A DNA stretch of 64,000 bases from an uncultured Trichococcus sp. (GCF_963667775.1 NZ_OY764015.1:62001-126000), one strand, 5' to 3'; shown: positions 17,831 to 27,295, counted from the first letter of the stretch. Numbers and translations are program-made. Notes: generated by a model not told the origin, from the sequence alone.

Positions 17831-18943
17831 ATGAGATTGTCCAACAAAAGATTGTTTGCCGGTTTGGCATTGAGCAGTATGCTTGTTTTGAGCGCATGCG
17901 GAACAGGGGCAGCGACAACCGCTGAAGCGGAAGTCGATCTGAACGCATTGACATTGAGTGAAATTGAAACACAAGCCAAAGAAGAGGGCCATGTGGAATC
18001 GGTAGGAATGCCGGATACATGGGCCAACTGGGGCGAGACTTGGGAAGAACTCGAAACGAATTACAACTTGACGCATGCGGACACGGATATGAGTTCAGCG
18101 GAAGAATTGGCTTTGTTCAAGGCGGAACAGAAAAATCCGACGAAGGATATCGGCGATGTCGGGCAATCATTCGGACCTGTTGCCGAAGCGGACGGACTGA
18201 CGCTGGCCTACAAAACATCTTACTGGGATGATATCCCGGAGTGGGCGAAGGATGATGATGGCGATTGGATCGTCGGTTATTACGGAACATTGGCGTTCAT
18301 CACCAATTCCGAAAAAGTAATGGATGCCCCGACCAGCTTCGCGGATATTTTGGAAGGCGATTATAAAGTCACGATCGGTGACGTAAATGCCGCCACCCAA
18401 GCACAAAACGCAGTACTGGCTGCAGCCATCGCAAATAGCGGAGACGAAACCAACCTGGATCCGGGCATTGCCTTCTTCGCGCAACTGGCTGAACAAGGCA
18501 GGTTGGACTTGGGCGACACTTCATTGGCCCGCTTGGAATCAGGCGAAATCGAAGTCGGCTTGTTCTGGGACTTCAACGCATTGAATTATGCGAACCAGGT
18601 TGTCGAAACGAATCCGAATGCCAGTTTTGAAGTGATGATTCCGTTGGACGGAACGGTCCAAAGCGGATACGCAACAGTCATCAATTCGACGTCTCCCAAT
18701 CCGCATGCGGCAGCATTAGCCCGCGAATATATCCTTTCTGATGAAGGTCAGATCAATTTGGCGAAAGGCTATGCTCGTCCAATCCGTGATAATGTTGAAT
18801 TGCCGCAAGAGGTGCAGGATATCTTGCTTCCGGAAGAGCAATACGTGAAGGCGCAACCGGTCTCTGATTTCGAAGCATGGGAAGAGGCTGCAGCCGGCCT
18901 GGGCCAAAGATGGCAAGAAGAAGTACTGACAAAAGTAAAATAA
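17831..18943 (+). CDS. ABC transporter substrate-binding lipoprotein, probably for an organophosphorus compound
   Basis: 370 residues with a lipoprotein signal peptide ending LVLSAC (Cys23). The mature part is a family-1/PotD-like binding protein (YYGTLAFITNSEKV, LARLESGEIEVGLFWDFNALNY, and a C-terminal EYILSDEGQINLAKGYARPI helix region). It captures the ligand outside the membrane for the two permeases and the ATPase encoded downstream. The ligand is inferred: the next gene is a phosphodiesterase-like enzyme and the upstream DNA has PhoP-type repeats, which point to phosphonates or phosphate esters. Iron or polyamine binding are alternatives. The site GAGGAGAG stands seven bases before the ATG. 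Confidence 0.82.
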   Translation: MRLSNKRLFAGLALSSMLVLSACGTGAATTAEAEVDLNALTLSEIETQAKEEGHVESVGMPDTWANWGETWEELETNYNLTHADTDMSSAEELALFKAEQKNPTKDIGDVGQSFGPVAEADGLTLAYKTSYWDDIPEWAKDDDGDWIVGYYGTLAFITNSEKVMDAPTSFADILEGDYKVTIGDVNAATQAQNAVLAAAIANSGDETNLDPGIAFFAQLAEQGRLDLGDTSLARLESGEIEVGLFWDFNALNYANQVVETNPNASFEVMIPLDGTVQSGYATVINSTSPNPHAAALAREYILSDEGQINLAKGYARPIRDNVELPQEVQDILLPEEQYVKAQPVSDFEAWEEAAAGLGQRWQEEVLTKVK

Positions 18944-18958
18944 TCGAGGTTGAATAGA

Positions 18959-19696
18959 GTGGATAAAGTAATTTTTGTAGTGTTGGACGGATTGAATGCC
19001 AAGACAGCCCATAACCATATGGGCTTCTTGGAACATCTGGTCGAAAAAGGAATCATGGCGGCTTATACCGTCAAATCGGAGATGCCTGCTCAGTCAAGGC
19101 CCTTGTATGAAGTTCTGCAGACTGGTGTGCCGGCTGCCGAAAACGGCATCACCTCTAACCGTACTATCCGCCGTTCCAAAGAACGGAGCGTTTTTGAAAT
19201 CGCCAAGGAACACGGACTCAAAACCGGTGCGGCCAGTTACTACTGGGTGAGCGAACTGTATAACCGGGCACCATTTCAAATGATGGAGGACAGGATTCAG
19301 TTGGATACGGACTCCCTCATCGAACAAGGCATTTTCTATCACGAAGATCATTACCCGGACAATCATCTGATTGCGGATGGCGATTATCTGATCCGGAAGA
19401 AGGCGACTGATTACACGCTGATCCATTCGATGAACATCGATGATGCCGGCCATAAATACGGCGCCGACAGCAAGGAATACGTGCAGGCGACCGTCCACGT
19501 GGATGCCGAACTTTCCCAGTACATCTGGAGATGGATGAGCGAAGGCTATCAGATTGTGGTCACTTCCGATCACGGCATGAATGACTATCATACGCATAAC
19601 GGCATCTCGAATGAAGATCGGTTGGTTCCGCTTTATTTGTTTTCGGACAAGGTGATCATCAAAGACTTCCGTAAAGAAGGGGCAGTCGTCCCGTAA
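18959..19696 (+). CDS. Alkaline phosphatase-superfamily phosphodiesterase/nucleotide pyrophosphatase
   Basis: 245 residues from GTG 18959, with GAGG nine bases before it. Metal-binding motifs of the superfamily are present: IFVVLDGLNAK near the start (first Asp), HSMNIDDAGHKYG (Asp and His), and VVTSDHGMNDYHTH (Asp, His and distal His). The nucleophile region is SEMPAQSRPLYEVLQTG. There is no signal peptide, so it probably hydrolyses a phosphoester in the cytosol. It is about half the size of eukaryotic homologues. It sits between the binding protein and the permeases of one operon, so it likely processes the imported compound. The substrate is not known. Confidence 0.82.
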   Translation: MDKVIFVVLDGLNAKTAHNHMGFLEHLVEKGIMAAYTVKSEMPAQSRPLYEVLQTGVPAAENGITSNRTIRRSKERSVFEIAKEHGLKTGAASYYWVSELYNRAPFQMMEDRIQLDTDSLIEQGIFYHEDHYPDNHLIADGDYLIRKKATDYTLIHSMNIDDAGHKYGADSKEYVQATVHVDAELSQYIWRWMSEGYQIVVTSDHGMNDYHTHNGISNEDRLVPLYLFSDKVIIKDFRKEGAVVP

Positions 19697-19790
19697 CTCG
19701 AGATTGCGCCATTTTTATGCAATCTACTTGACATTCCGGCAGGGAATCGTATGCAGGCCGTTCAGGCAATCCTGATGAAAGGGGGAGCGG

Positions 19791-20639
19791 ATGATGCTGC
19801 AGAATGAGAAAAAGAGCTATCTTCTGTTGCTGCTGCCGTTCGCGCTGCTGATTCTCCTGTTCGAATTGCTGCCGTTAGCCAATATCTTCATCAACAGTTT
19901 CATGGATCCCGGAACAGGCGGGATTACGCTCGCCAATTTCACGACCTTATTTACGAGCGAATACTACTTGCTGTCGATCAGGAACAGCCTGTTCGTTTCC
20001 TTGCTTTCCGCATTCATCGGGATCGCGCTGGCGCTCTTGGGTGCCTATGCCATCCATACAGTTGGCGACAGGATGAAAAAGTTCTACATCACGACTTTGA
20101 ATATGACCTCAAACTTCCAGGGCATCGTATTGGCGTTTGCCTTCATCCTGTTGTTGGGGAATTCAGGGATCCTGACAACATTGGGCGAAAGATGGAACCT
20201 GTTTGGTTTGAACAGCTACGATCTGTACACAACCTCAGGCATCCTCATCACCTTCATTTATTTCCAGATTCCTTTGGCGACCTTGTTGCTGTATCCTTCA
20301 TTTGACGGCATCAAAACCGAATACAAGGAAGCGGCAAGCCTGATGAAAGCTACAGCGTGGCAATTTTGGTCAAAAATCGGTCTTCCGTTGGTGCTCCCCA
20401 GCATTTTCGGAACCTTCTCCGTCCTCTTCTCCAATGCGTTGGCAGCCTATGCGACACCCTACGCCCTGCTGGGGAACAATTATGCCTTATTGCCGATCCG
20501 GATTTCCTCCATGTTCACGGGTGATGTCGTCCAACAGGTGGAGTTGGGAAGTGCCTTGTCGATCGTGATGCTCGTACTGATGAGCACGATGACGGTTTTA
20601 AGCAACAGCCTATTGAAGAAATTCAGAAGGGGTGTGTAA
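19791..20639 (+). CDS. ABC transporter permease (first of pair)
   Basis: 282 residues with about six membrane segments and the ATPase-docking loop EAASLMKATAWQFWSKIGLPLVLP. It belongs to the PotB/ThiP/FbpB-like permease group. GGGGGAG lies four bases before the first ATG and seven before the second. It pairs with the next gene to form the channel. Confidence 0.88.
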   Translation: MMLQNEKKSYLLLLLPFALLILLFELLPLANIFINSFMDPGTGGITLANFTTLFTSEYYLLSIRNSLFVSLLSAFIGIALALLGAYAIHTVGDRMKKFYITTLNMTSNFQGIVLAFAFILLLGNSGILTTLGERWNLFGLNSYDLYTTSGILITFIYFQIPLATLLLYPSFDGIKTEYKEAASLMKATAWQFWSKIGLPLVLPSIFGTFSVLFSNALAAYATPYALLGNNYALLPIRISSMFTGDVVQQVELGSALSIVMLVLMSTMTVLSNSLLKKFRRGV

Positions 20640-20642
20640 AAA

Positions 20643-21431
20643 ATGAAGAAACGAAGCACTCTCTTTTCTTCATTCATCATCGTCACCCTTTCCGTGATTT
20701 TGCTGCTGCCGCTGTTTGTGACGCTGCTGAATTCGTTGTTCAGGGATTTGAGCAACATCATCCCGGAAGGGTTCACTATTGAATTCTATAGCGGCATTTT
20801 TGCGGGTTCAGGCGGGATGGCGGGCGCAATAGGCAGGTCTTTGCTGATTGCGATCATACCGACGCTGGTTCTGTTACTGCTCCTTTTGTTGGCGATGTAT
20901 GTCGTGCAGATTCATTATCCCAAAGGCGACAAATATTTGGACCTGTTGTCAAAAATCCCCTACGGTATCCAAGGCGTCATCCTAGCGGTCTCGATCATTT
21001 CGCTCTATGCCTCTTCCGAAACCTTTCTTTCGAACCGCATTTTTCTGTTGAGCTGTGCTTACGGAATCGTCATCCTGCCCTACATGTACCAAGGCATCAA
21101 AAATGCTTTGACCACGCTGGAAGTCATGCCGATTCTGGAGGCCGCGGAAACCTTGGGCGCCAGTAAACTTTATGCCTATTTCCGGATCATCGTACCCAGC
21201 GTGATGAAGGGACTGATTGCGACGATTCTGCTCTCGATAGGCATTTTGTTCAGCGATTTCGTATTGGTGAACATCATTGCTGGCAGCTACTATGAAACAA
21301 CCAGCATTTTCCTGGATAAAACCAGAAGCGTGTCCGGTCATGCAGCCAGCGCGATTTCCGTGGTCATTTTCTGCATCATGCTGATTTTGACGAACCTGGC
21401 GGGTTATCTGGGATCAAAAGAGAAAAAATAA
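20643..21431 (+). CDS. ABC transporter permease (second of pair)
   Basis: 262 residues with about six membrane segments and docking loop EAAETLGASKLYAYFRIIVPSVMKG. It begins three bases after the previous stop. PotC-like. Together with the preceding permease it forms the membrane channel of the importer. Confidence 0.88.
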   Translation: MKKRSTLFSSFIIVTLSVILLLPLFVTLLNSLFRDLSNIIPEGFTIEFYSGIFAGSGGMAGAIGRSLLIAIIPTLVLLLLLLLAMYVVQIHYPKGDKYLDLLSKIPYGIQGVILAVSIISLYASSETFLSNRIFLLSCAYGIVILPYMYQGIKNALTTLEVMPILEAAETLGASKLYAYFRIIVPSVMKGLIATILLSIGILFSDFVLVNIIAGSYYETTSIFLDKTRSVSGHAASAISVVIFCIMLILTNLAGYLGSKEKK

Positions 21432-21491
21432 ATACGAACGCTAAAATCGAGTGAACGATTCACATTTTTCGTAAAGTATAGAGGAGAAACA

Positions 21492-22508
21492 ATGGCTTAT
21501 ATAGAATTCAGAAACATTCGAAAATCATATGACGGTGAAAATTTAGTGTTGAAAGATCTCAATCTGCAGGTGAATGAAGGCGATTTGGTCACGTTATTGG
21601 GCCCATCCGGTTGCGGAAAATCAACTTTACTGCGTTCGCTTGCCGGTTTTGAAAGTATTGATGGGGGAAGCATCCACATCAACGGTCAGGATGTGACGGA
21701 TTTGCCGCCGGGAAAACGGAATATCGGGATGGTTTTTCAACAATACTCGCTATTCCCCAACATGAATGTAGCGGAGAACATCGCATTCGGTTTGAAGATG
21801 CAGAAAATGAACCCGGGTCTTATCAAAGAAAAAGTCGCCCGCATCATCGAGCTCGTTGGCCTGTCCGGCAAAGAGAACCATTTTCCGGCCCAATTGTCCG
21901 GCGGCCAGAAGCAACGGGTAGCCTTGGCACGCGCCATCGTAACCGAGCCAAAAGTATTGTTGTTGGACGAACCCTTGTCTGCTATTGATGCGTTGCTGCG
22001 GAAGAATCTCCAAAAGCAGATCCGTCGCATCCAGAAGGCTTTGCATATCACGACGATTTTTGTCACGCATGATCAGGATGAAGCGATGCTGATGTCGGAT
22101 GTCATTCATGTCATGGCTGCAGGAAAAATCGAGCAGTCGGGGGCACCGACCGAAATATACACGCATCCCAAAACGCATTTCGTAGCTTCGTTCATCGGCA
22201 ACTACAATTTGCTGAGCGGTTCGGAGTTTGAAAAGTTGACCCAGCTAAAAACGCAGGCTACCCAAGTGGCTATCCGTCCGGAGGCTATCGAGTATTTCAA
22301 GGATCCGCAGCTTGAGACAGATGAACATCTGTACTTCAAAGGAAAAGTGGTCGATGAAACGATCAGCGGGAATATATTGTCATACGTAATCGAAACCGAT
22401 CAAGGTGTTGCACTGCGGGCGGATCACCTGTACCGTACCTTCAATCTGCTCGATAAAGGCGAACGCGTCTTTTTGAAAGTGGAAAAAAGAAATGTTCTGG
22501 AGTTTTGA
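21492..22508 (+). CDS. ABC transporter ATP-binding protein, PotA/FbpC type
   Basis: 338 residues. Walker A GPSGCGKST, Q-loop VFQQYSLFP, signature LSGGQKQR, Walker [13 protein letters not shown] and switch VTHDQDEA are intact. A C-terminal TOBE-like region (from about residue 240) is typical of importers of this class. GAGGAG precedes the ATG. It is the last gene of the five-gene operon beginning at 17831. Confidence 0.92.
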   Translation: MAYIEFRNIRKSYDGENLVLKDLNLQVNEGDLVTLLGPSGCGKSTLLRSLAGFESIDGGSIHINGQDVTDLPPGKRNIGMVFQQYSLFPNMNVAENIAFGLKMQKMNPGLIKEKVARIIELVGLSGKENHFPAQLSGGQKQRVALARAIVTEPKVLLLDEPLSAIDALLRKNLQKQIRRIQKALHITTIFVTHDQDEAMLMSDVIHVMAAGKIEQSGAPTEIYTHPKTHFVASFIGNYNLLSGSEFEKLTQLKTQATQVAIRPEAIEYFKDPQLETDEHLYFKGKVVDETISGNILSYVIETDQGVALRADHLYRTFNLLDKGERVFLKVEKRNVLEF

Positions 22509-22509
22509 A

Positions 22510-22552
22510 AAAACCCTCTCCACTGCCTATCCGGCCGTGAAGAGGGTCTTTT
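22510..22552. terminator. Bidirectional terminator
   Basis: ACCCTCTCCAC / GTGAAGAGGGT, one mismatch, with T-rich flanks on both strands. It separates the convergent ABC operon and chrA. Confidence 0.82.
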
Positions 22553-22568
22553 CGTTTGGATTCAGCAT

Positions 22569-23660
22569 TCAAAAAAACGTAACAAACCAACCAATGAATC
22601 CACCCATGATGATCAGATAGGAAGAATTCATCTTGAATCTGGTGAGGCCGATGAAACTGGCGGCAAAAATGATGACGCTGACCCAAGAGACGAAGGTGGC
22701 CATTCCCAATTGCCAGGAAACGGATGCCATCAATGCCAGCGAAGCAACCGTAATTCCGTCCAAAATAACAGCAAAGATTTTGGATGATCGTAGTCGATTG
22801 AACAGCGGATGCAACAAAAGAATCAGCAGGAAGGAAGGCAAAAAGATGCCGACCGTCGCCAAGATGGCACCCGGTACGCCTTGGATCAGATAGCCAAAGA
22901 AAGTCGCCGTCGTGAAGACCGGGCCGGGGGTGAACTGGCCGATCGCAACGGCATCCAGCAACTGGGTGCTTGTCAAAGCGGTGTAACGCTCGATGAATTC
23001 CGCTTGTAGAAAAGCCAACAACACGTAGCCGCTCCCGTACAGGACCGACCCGATCTTCAAAAAGGTCAGGAACAACAACGTCAGCGACATCGGCTCGACC
23101 GCCAGATGTCGCGACCGCCATTTGGACAATTGCTGAATCAGCAGCATCGCCAATCCGGTCAGGATCAGGATTGTGATTTCGCCTATGCCCATCAGCGACA
23201 GCAGATAAGCCGCCAAGAACAAAAGCAGCGATTTGGTATCCTTGATGGTCGTCTGCCCCAGCCGAAAAAGAGCCTGGATGATGACAGCTAGGATGACCGG
23301 TTTGATGCCGCTGAAAATCGCTTCGATGAGCGGTACTTCGCCGTACTGTTTATAGAACATGGCCAGCAGCAACACGATTGTCATGGCCGGAAAGATGAAG
23401 CAAATTCCCGCCAAAAACAATCCGATTTTCCCACCGCGCTTGTAGCCCAACGCAATAGCCAGTTCCGTAGAGTTCGGACCGGGAATCAGATTCGTGAATC
23501 CGAGCAGATCCATGAATTCCGTCTTTTTAAGCCATTCCCGTTTCGTCACCAATTCGTCCTCCATCATGGCGATATGTGCGGCGGGCCCTCCAAAAGCGAA
23601 AAGACCCAGTCGGGCAAAAACAAAGCAGATTTCCTTGTAGATTTCTTTGGGATAGGTCAT
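22569..23660 (-). CDS. chrA: Chromate transporter family protein (CHR)
   Basis: 363 residues, highly hydrophobic, with two homologous halves. The N-terminal half has FGGPAAHIAMMEDELV and NLIPGPNSTELAIALGYKRGG; the C-terminal half has GSGYVLLAFLQAEF and IGQFTPGPVFTTATFFGYL. These are the paired GG-A and PGP motifs of the two-domain ChrA family, in which characterised members extrude chromate. In many bacteria the natural substrate is unclear, so the resistance role is an inference. A GGAGGA site precedes the ATG. It follows the PHP gene by 36 bp and may be co-transcribed. Confidence 0.9.
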   Translation of the reverse strand: MTYPKEIYKEICFVFARLGLFAFGGPAAHIAMMEDELVTKREWLKKTEFMDLLGFTNLIPGPNSTELAIALGYKRGGKIGLFLAGICFIFPAMTIVLLLAMFYKQYGEVPLIEAIFSGIKPVILAVIIQALFRLGQTTIKDTKSLLLFLAAYLLSLMGIGEITILILTGLAMLLIQQLSKWRSRHLAVEPMSLTLLFLTFLKIGSVLYGSGYVLLAFLQAEFIERYTALTSTQLLDAVAIGQFTPGPVFTTATFFGYLIQGVPGAILATVGIFLPSFLLILLLHPLFNRLRSSKIFAVILDGITVASLALMASVSWQLGMATFVSWVSVIIFAASFIGLTRFKMNSSYLIIMGGFIGWFVTFF

Positions 23661-23696
23661 GATTTTCCTCCATCAAAGGTATAGTTTACAGCCGAT

Positions 23697-24473
23697 TCAG
23701 ATGGGTTCGGTATAGCCAACTTGACCTTTGAACTGGGTCAATTCGTGCACACCCAAATCCTTTAACAACGCGATGGCATCGTCGAAGTGATAGCGGTATT
23801 TCTGGATGCTGTGCGCATCGGAACCAAGACTGAAGCGGGTCCCGCCCATTTCCAGATACAGACCGATGATATAGCGGTACAAGTCTGCATTGTTATATTC
23901 ATACATGCTGCGCGTGTTCAATTCCAGCGCCATTTCTTTCGCCATGATGGCATTGAGCAGCCCCTTCAGCAAAGGCTCGAATTCCCGAAGATCGTCTACC
24001 GTGACGGGCAGGCGACGGATTCCGTAATCAAAGTGCGCGAAAACATTTGCCCCATCGACTTTCCGGACAGCTTCCGTACAGAGTTCGAAATATTCCTTCA
24101 TGACCGCTTTGGGATCCATCCCATCGATGATCGGCTGCAAGTAATCATAGCGCCCGTTTTGGTGAACGCTCAACAGGATGACATCGAAGGCTTTGTCTTC
24201 CAGATAGGTCGCAATCTGGGCTTGGGACTCAGGGGTGTAGCCGACCTCGATGCCCCGGCGGATGCGCCTACCGTGGATCCCGTTCAAAACACTTATTTTT
24301 TCGGTATAGGCGGCATAATCCAAGACGGTATCCACACCACCATTGTAGGCATCATGAAAATCCAAGTGCTCCGTTGTGACGATCAGCCCGTCTGTTTGCT
24401 CGAGATAATTCTCAAATGATTCCGCAGAATCGGGTGAAAAATGTGTGTGCATATGTTGATCATAGTATCCCAA
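23697..24473 (-). CDS. PHP-domain phosphatase, histidinol-phosphatase (HisJ) type
   Basis: 258 residues from TTG 24473. This start is chosen because GGAGGA at 24481-24486 would otherwise lie inside the coding frame, which opens at 24494. Metal-binding motifs of the PHP fold are visible: DQHMHTHFSPDS, TTEHLDF, VHQNG, FAHFDYG and GSDAHS. The family contains histidinol phosphatase and related phosphoesterases. No other his genes are nearby, so the histidine role is uncertain. Confidence 0.85.
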   Translation of the reverse strand: MGYYDQHMHTHFSPDSAESFENYLEQTDGLIVTTEHLDFHDAYNGGVDTVLDYAAYTEKISVLNGIHGRRIRRGIEVGYTPESQAQIATYLEDKAFDVILLSVHQNGRYDYLQPIIDGMDPKAVMKEYFELCTEAVRKVDGANVFAHFDYGIRRLPVTVDDLREFEPLLKGLLNAIMAKEMALELNTRSMYEYNNADLYRYIIGLYLEMGGTRFSLGSDAHSIQKYRYHFDDAIALLKDLGVHELTQFKGQVGYTEPI

Positions 24474-24616
24474 AAAAAATTCCTCCTTGTGCATGATATC
24501 GCCAGTATAGCAGACAGTGATGGATATTAAGAAAAGATTGTGTTAAGAACATGTAAACGATTGAGAGCAGAATGTAGAAAATTATCAAAAAATTTGCACC
24601 AATGCTTGTGGAATTT

Positions 24617-24625
24617 TGCTATAAT
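24617..24625 (+). promoter_or_regulatory. Extended -10 promoter of the gluconokinase gene
   Basis: TGCTATAAT, that is TGN followed by a consensus -10, 52 bp before the start. No clear -35 at 17 bp. Confidence 0.6.
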
Positions 24626-24677
24626 GGTTGAGGTCGTGGAAAAATAAGATAATTTTTTTGGATTGGTGGTTTTTTAT

Positions 24678-26177
24678 TTGGCAGCACGATATGTCATGGG
24701 AGTGGATGTCGGTACCACAAGCACAAAAGCCGTACTGTATGAAACGGACGGCTCAGCTTATGAGTCAGCGTACGCGCATTATCCATTAATCAAAGAGAAT
24801 CCCGAAATGGCGGAACAAGACTTGGATGAGATCTTTTCAGCTGTATTAAAAACAATAAAAGCAGTCATACAGAAAGCGGAACTGGGCCCGACGGATATTG
24901 CCGGCATCGGCTTTTCGAGTGCTATGCACAGTTTGATCCTCATGGATGCGGAAGGGACGCCGTTGACGAGGAGCATCACCTGGGCGGATAATCGTTCGAA
25001 AAAATACGCAAGTATGCTGAAACATTCCGAAATGGGCCAGTATTTTTATGAAAAAACGGGCACACCTTTGCATCCGATGTCCCCGTTAAGCAAGATTCTC
25101 TGGCTGAAAGCGGAAAAGCCCGAGGTGTTCCAAGCAGCGCGTTGGTTCATCGGCATCAAGGAATACATTCTCTGGCGGCTGTTCGATGAATTCGTTGTTG
25201 ACTATTCCGTTGCCTCTGCTACTGGTCTGTTCAACATCAGGGAATTCCGTTGGGATGAGGAAATTCTGGAATTCTGCAGCATCACAAGTCAAATGCTGCC
25301 GTTGCCGGTAAGTCCTGGTCACCAGCTGAGCGGGCTCTCGGAGGAAGTGGCTGAGTTGCTGGGGCTGGCTGCGGATACACCCTTTATAGTTGGCGGAAAT
25401 GACGGCTGTTTAGCCAATCTGGGTATGGGAGCGATCCGCGCGGGTACGGCAACAATCACAATCGGTACGAGCGGCGCGGTCCGGATGACGAGCGACAAAC
25501 CTTATGTGAGCCCACAAGGACGTACTTTCAGTTATATTCTCGATGAAAACCATTATGTGAACGGCGGTGCCGTCAACAATGGCGGCAACATCTTTGATTG
25601 GGCAATCAAACAATTTATGCCGGCTAACATTGCGGACGAGGACCTCTACGACAAGGCGATGGAGATGATCGCAAACGTCGCACCGGGCGCTGATGGCTTG
25701 GTTTTCCATCCCTATCTGAACGGTGAAAGGGCGCCTTTATGGAATGCGGATGCCAGAGGGAATTTCAGCGGCATCAACATGCTGCATACGAAAGAGCATT
25801 TTTTGCGCTCCGTTTTGGAGGGCATCTGCCTGAATCTGAAGGATGTGCTCACGGCGATCATACCGATGAACGGTGAACCGACAAAAATTATGGCCAGCGG
25901 GGGCTTTTCGCGCGCGCAGGTCTGGCGTCAAATCTTGACGGATATCATCGGCATGCCGATCGAATTCCCGGAAACTTTCGAAAGTTCCTGTACGGGTGCC
26001 GCTTTGATCACGCTGAAGAGCTTGGGGCTGGTGGACTCTGTGGATGATGCAGAAAAAATGATGGGTGCCTCAATCGAACATCAACCGAACGAAGACAGCA
26101 AGTCTGTCTATGCAGCGATGTTCCCGCGTTATCAGCAGATGAGTAGACTGTTGCAGGAATTCTACACAGAAAAATAA
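24678..26177 (+). CDS. gntK: Gluconokinase, FGGY carbohydrate kinase family
   Basis: 499 residues from TTG 24678, with GGTGG eight bases upstream. FGGY kinase motifs are present: VMGVDVGTTSTKAVLY (phosphate 1), ITWADNRS, GGNDGCLANLGMGA, TITIGTSGAVRM, NGERAPLWNADARG and the ATP-site MASGGFSRAQVWRQI. It phosphorylates gluconate (possibly xylulose) in the cytosol. The sub-type call rests on overall resemblance to Bacillus GntK-like enzymes. No gluconate permease or 6-phosphogluconate dehydrogenase gene is adjacent. Confidence 0.85.
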   Translation: MAARYVMGVDVGTTSTKAVLYETDGSAYESAYAHYPLIKENPEMAEQDLDEIFSAVLKTIKAVIQKAELGPTDIAGIGFSSAMHSLILMDAEGTPLTRSITWADNRSKKYASMLKHSEMGQYFYEKTGTPLHPMSPLSKILWLKAEKPEVFQAARWFIGIKEYILWRLFDEFVVDYSVASATGLFNIREFRWDEEILEFCSITSQMLPLPVSPGHQLSGLSEEVAELLGLAADTPFIVGGNDGCLANLGMGAIRAGTATITIGTSGAVRMTSDKPYVSPQGRTFSYILDENHYVNGGAVNNGGNIFDWAIKQFMPANIADEDLYDKAMEMIANVAPGADGLVFHPYLNGERAPLWNADARGNFSGINMLHTKEHFLRSVLEGICLNLKDVLTAIIPMNGEPTKIMASGGFSRAQVWRQILTDIIGMPIEFPETFESSCTGAALITLKSLGLVDSVDDAEKMMGASIEHQPNEDSKSVYAAMFPRYQQMSRLLQEFYTEK

Positions 26178-26199
26178 AACTGAAGTCAGAAAAGCTGAA

Positions 26200-26480
26200 C
26201 GGGTTCGTTCAGCCCTGAAAGAAATTTAGGAAATCTGTCCTTGCAACGTTCCCTACGGTCACCTTGTACTGGGGCTCTAAGGGATGAATCCCTAAGAGTC
26301 CCATGCAACTGAGCATCGAAGAGCGCAATTGCTGAGAGACTTTCTGCGTCAGCAGATTAGTCGAACAGTATGTCTTGGCTCGCAGAGACAAGAGGTTCCT
26401 TATTCTTTTTTCCGAAGGGCTAACCCGTGAAGCTGGACATTATTTTAGGTGCATGAAACATTTTGAAAACTTGTGAAACA
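26200..26480. other. Unassigned structured intergenic sequence
   Basis: Non-coding region between convergent gntK and gpx. It holds a 14-bp hairpin with one mismatch at 26271-26302 (GGGGCTCT / AGAGTCCC plus AGGGA / TCCCT). On the minus strand a 60-codon frame (26209-26391) has no ribosome site. Several further short inverted repeats are present, including GGTGCAT with ATGCACT. It could be a structured RNA or the relic of an element. Confidence 0.4.
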
Positions 26481-26536
26481 CCTACGGTGATGCACTTTTC
26501 ACTCTGGAAAATTTTATAAATTCCTATATGTCAATA

Positions 26537-26583
26537 GAAAAGGCATAGCCACTGAGTCAACATTCAGTGGCTATGCCTTTTTG
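26537..26583. terminator. Bidirectional terminator between gntK and gpx
   Basis: AAAAGGCATAGCCACTGA / TCAGTGGCTATGCCTTTT, a perfect 18-bp stem with an eight-base loop and T run. Confidence 0.92.
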
Positions 26584-26588
26584 GTTGC

Positions 26589-27071
26589 TCAAACCGGGCT
26601 TGGTTGCTCCAATGCGCTTTCGATCAGCTTCGTCATTTTTTTTGGTGCAGTGATCGGAGCAAAACGCTTGATGATTTCGCCATCGCGGCCGATCAGGAAT
26701 TTCGTGAAATTCCACTTAATGGCGCCACCCCCAGTCTGTTGGACAAGATATTTGTAAAGCGGATCCGCATTCTCACCGTTCACTTCGATTTTATCGAAAA
26801 TCGGAAAAGTGACGCCATAATTGAGTCGGCAGAATTCGGCTGCGCCTTCACCGTTCAATGGTTCTTGGTTATTGAACTGGTTCGATGGAAAACCCAGAAC
26901 GATGAAATCCTTATCTTTGTATTTTTCGTAAAGCTCCTCCAGTTCATCCAATTGACCCACCAAGCCGCACCTCGAAGCTGTATTGACGATGCAGATGACT
27001 TTTCCTCTGTACTGTTCCAATGGTACAGATGACTGATCTGTTTTAGTTACTGAATATTCATAAATGGACAT
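26589..27071 (-). CDS. Glutathione peroxidase-like thiol peroxidase
   Basis: 160 residues of the GPx family. The peroxidatic cysteine is in NTASRCGL (about Cys36), and the conserved glutamine/tryptophan regions are FPSNQF and IKWNFTKFLI. The usual FPCNQF is FPSNQF here, but the resolving cysteine in EFCRLNYGVTFPIF is kept, so a thioredoxin-dependent peroxide reductase is expected. It is cytosolic, with no signal peptide, and is transcribed alone. Confidence 0.92.
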   Translation of the reverse strand: MSIYEYSVTKTDQSSVPLEQYRGKVICIVNTASRCGLVGQLDELEELYEKYKDKDFIVLGFPSNQFNNQEPLNGEGAAEFCRLNYGVTFPIFDKIEVNGENADPLYKYLVQQTGGGAIKWNFTKFLIGRDGEIIKRFAPITAPKKMTKLIESALEQPSPV

Positions 27072-27246
27072 AGTGAAGGACCCCTTTGATTATGCTACTT
27101 AAAGCTGTTAAAACATAGTATAAACAACAATGTAAAGGATTGCAAAAGAAAAGGTCCGCAAAAAATCGAAGAAGATATGACAGTTTCATGAGAAATGATG
27201 AAATTGTAACAGTAATTTCCATAAATAACTGTTTTTTTATTCTTAT

Positions 27247-27274
27247 TTGCTGTATGATAGTTGAGTATTATAAA
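27247..27274 (+). promoter_or_regulatory. Probable promoter of pta
   Basis: TTGCTG, 16-bp spacer, TATAAA, 22 bp before the TTG start. A TATTAT alternative overlaps the -10. Confidence 0.45.
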
Positions 27275-27295
27275 TCGAATCTGGAGGGATTTTTT

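Noticed and set aside
24551-24564. cre site upstream of gntK
   Set aside because: TGTAAACGATTGAG fails at three of the last positions of the consensus, too weak to list.
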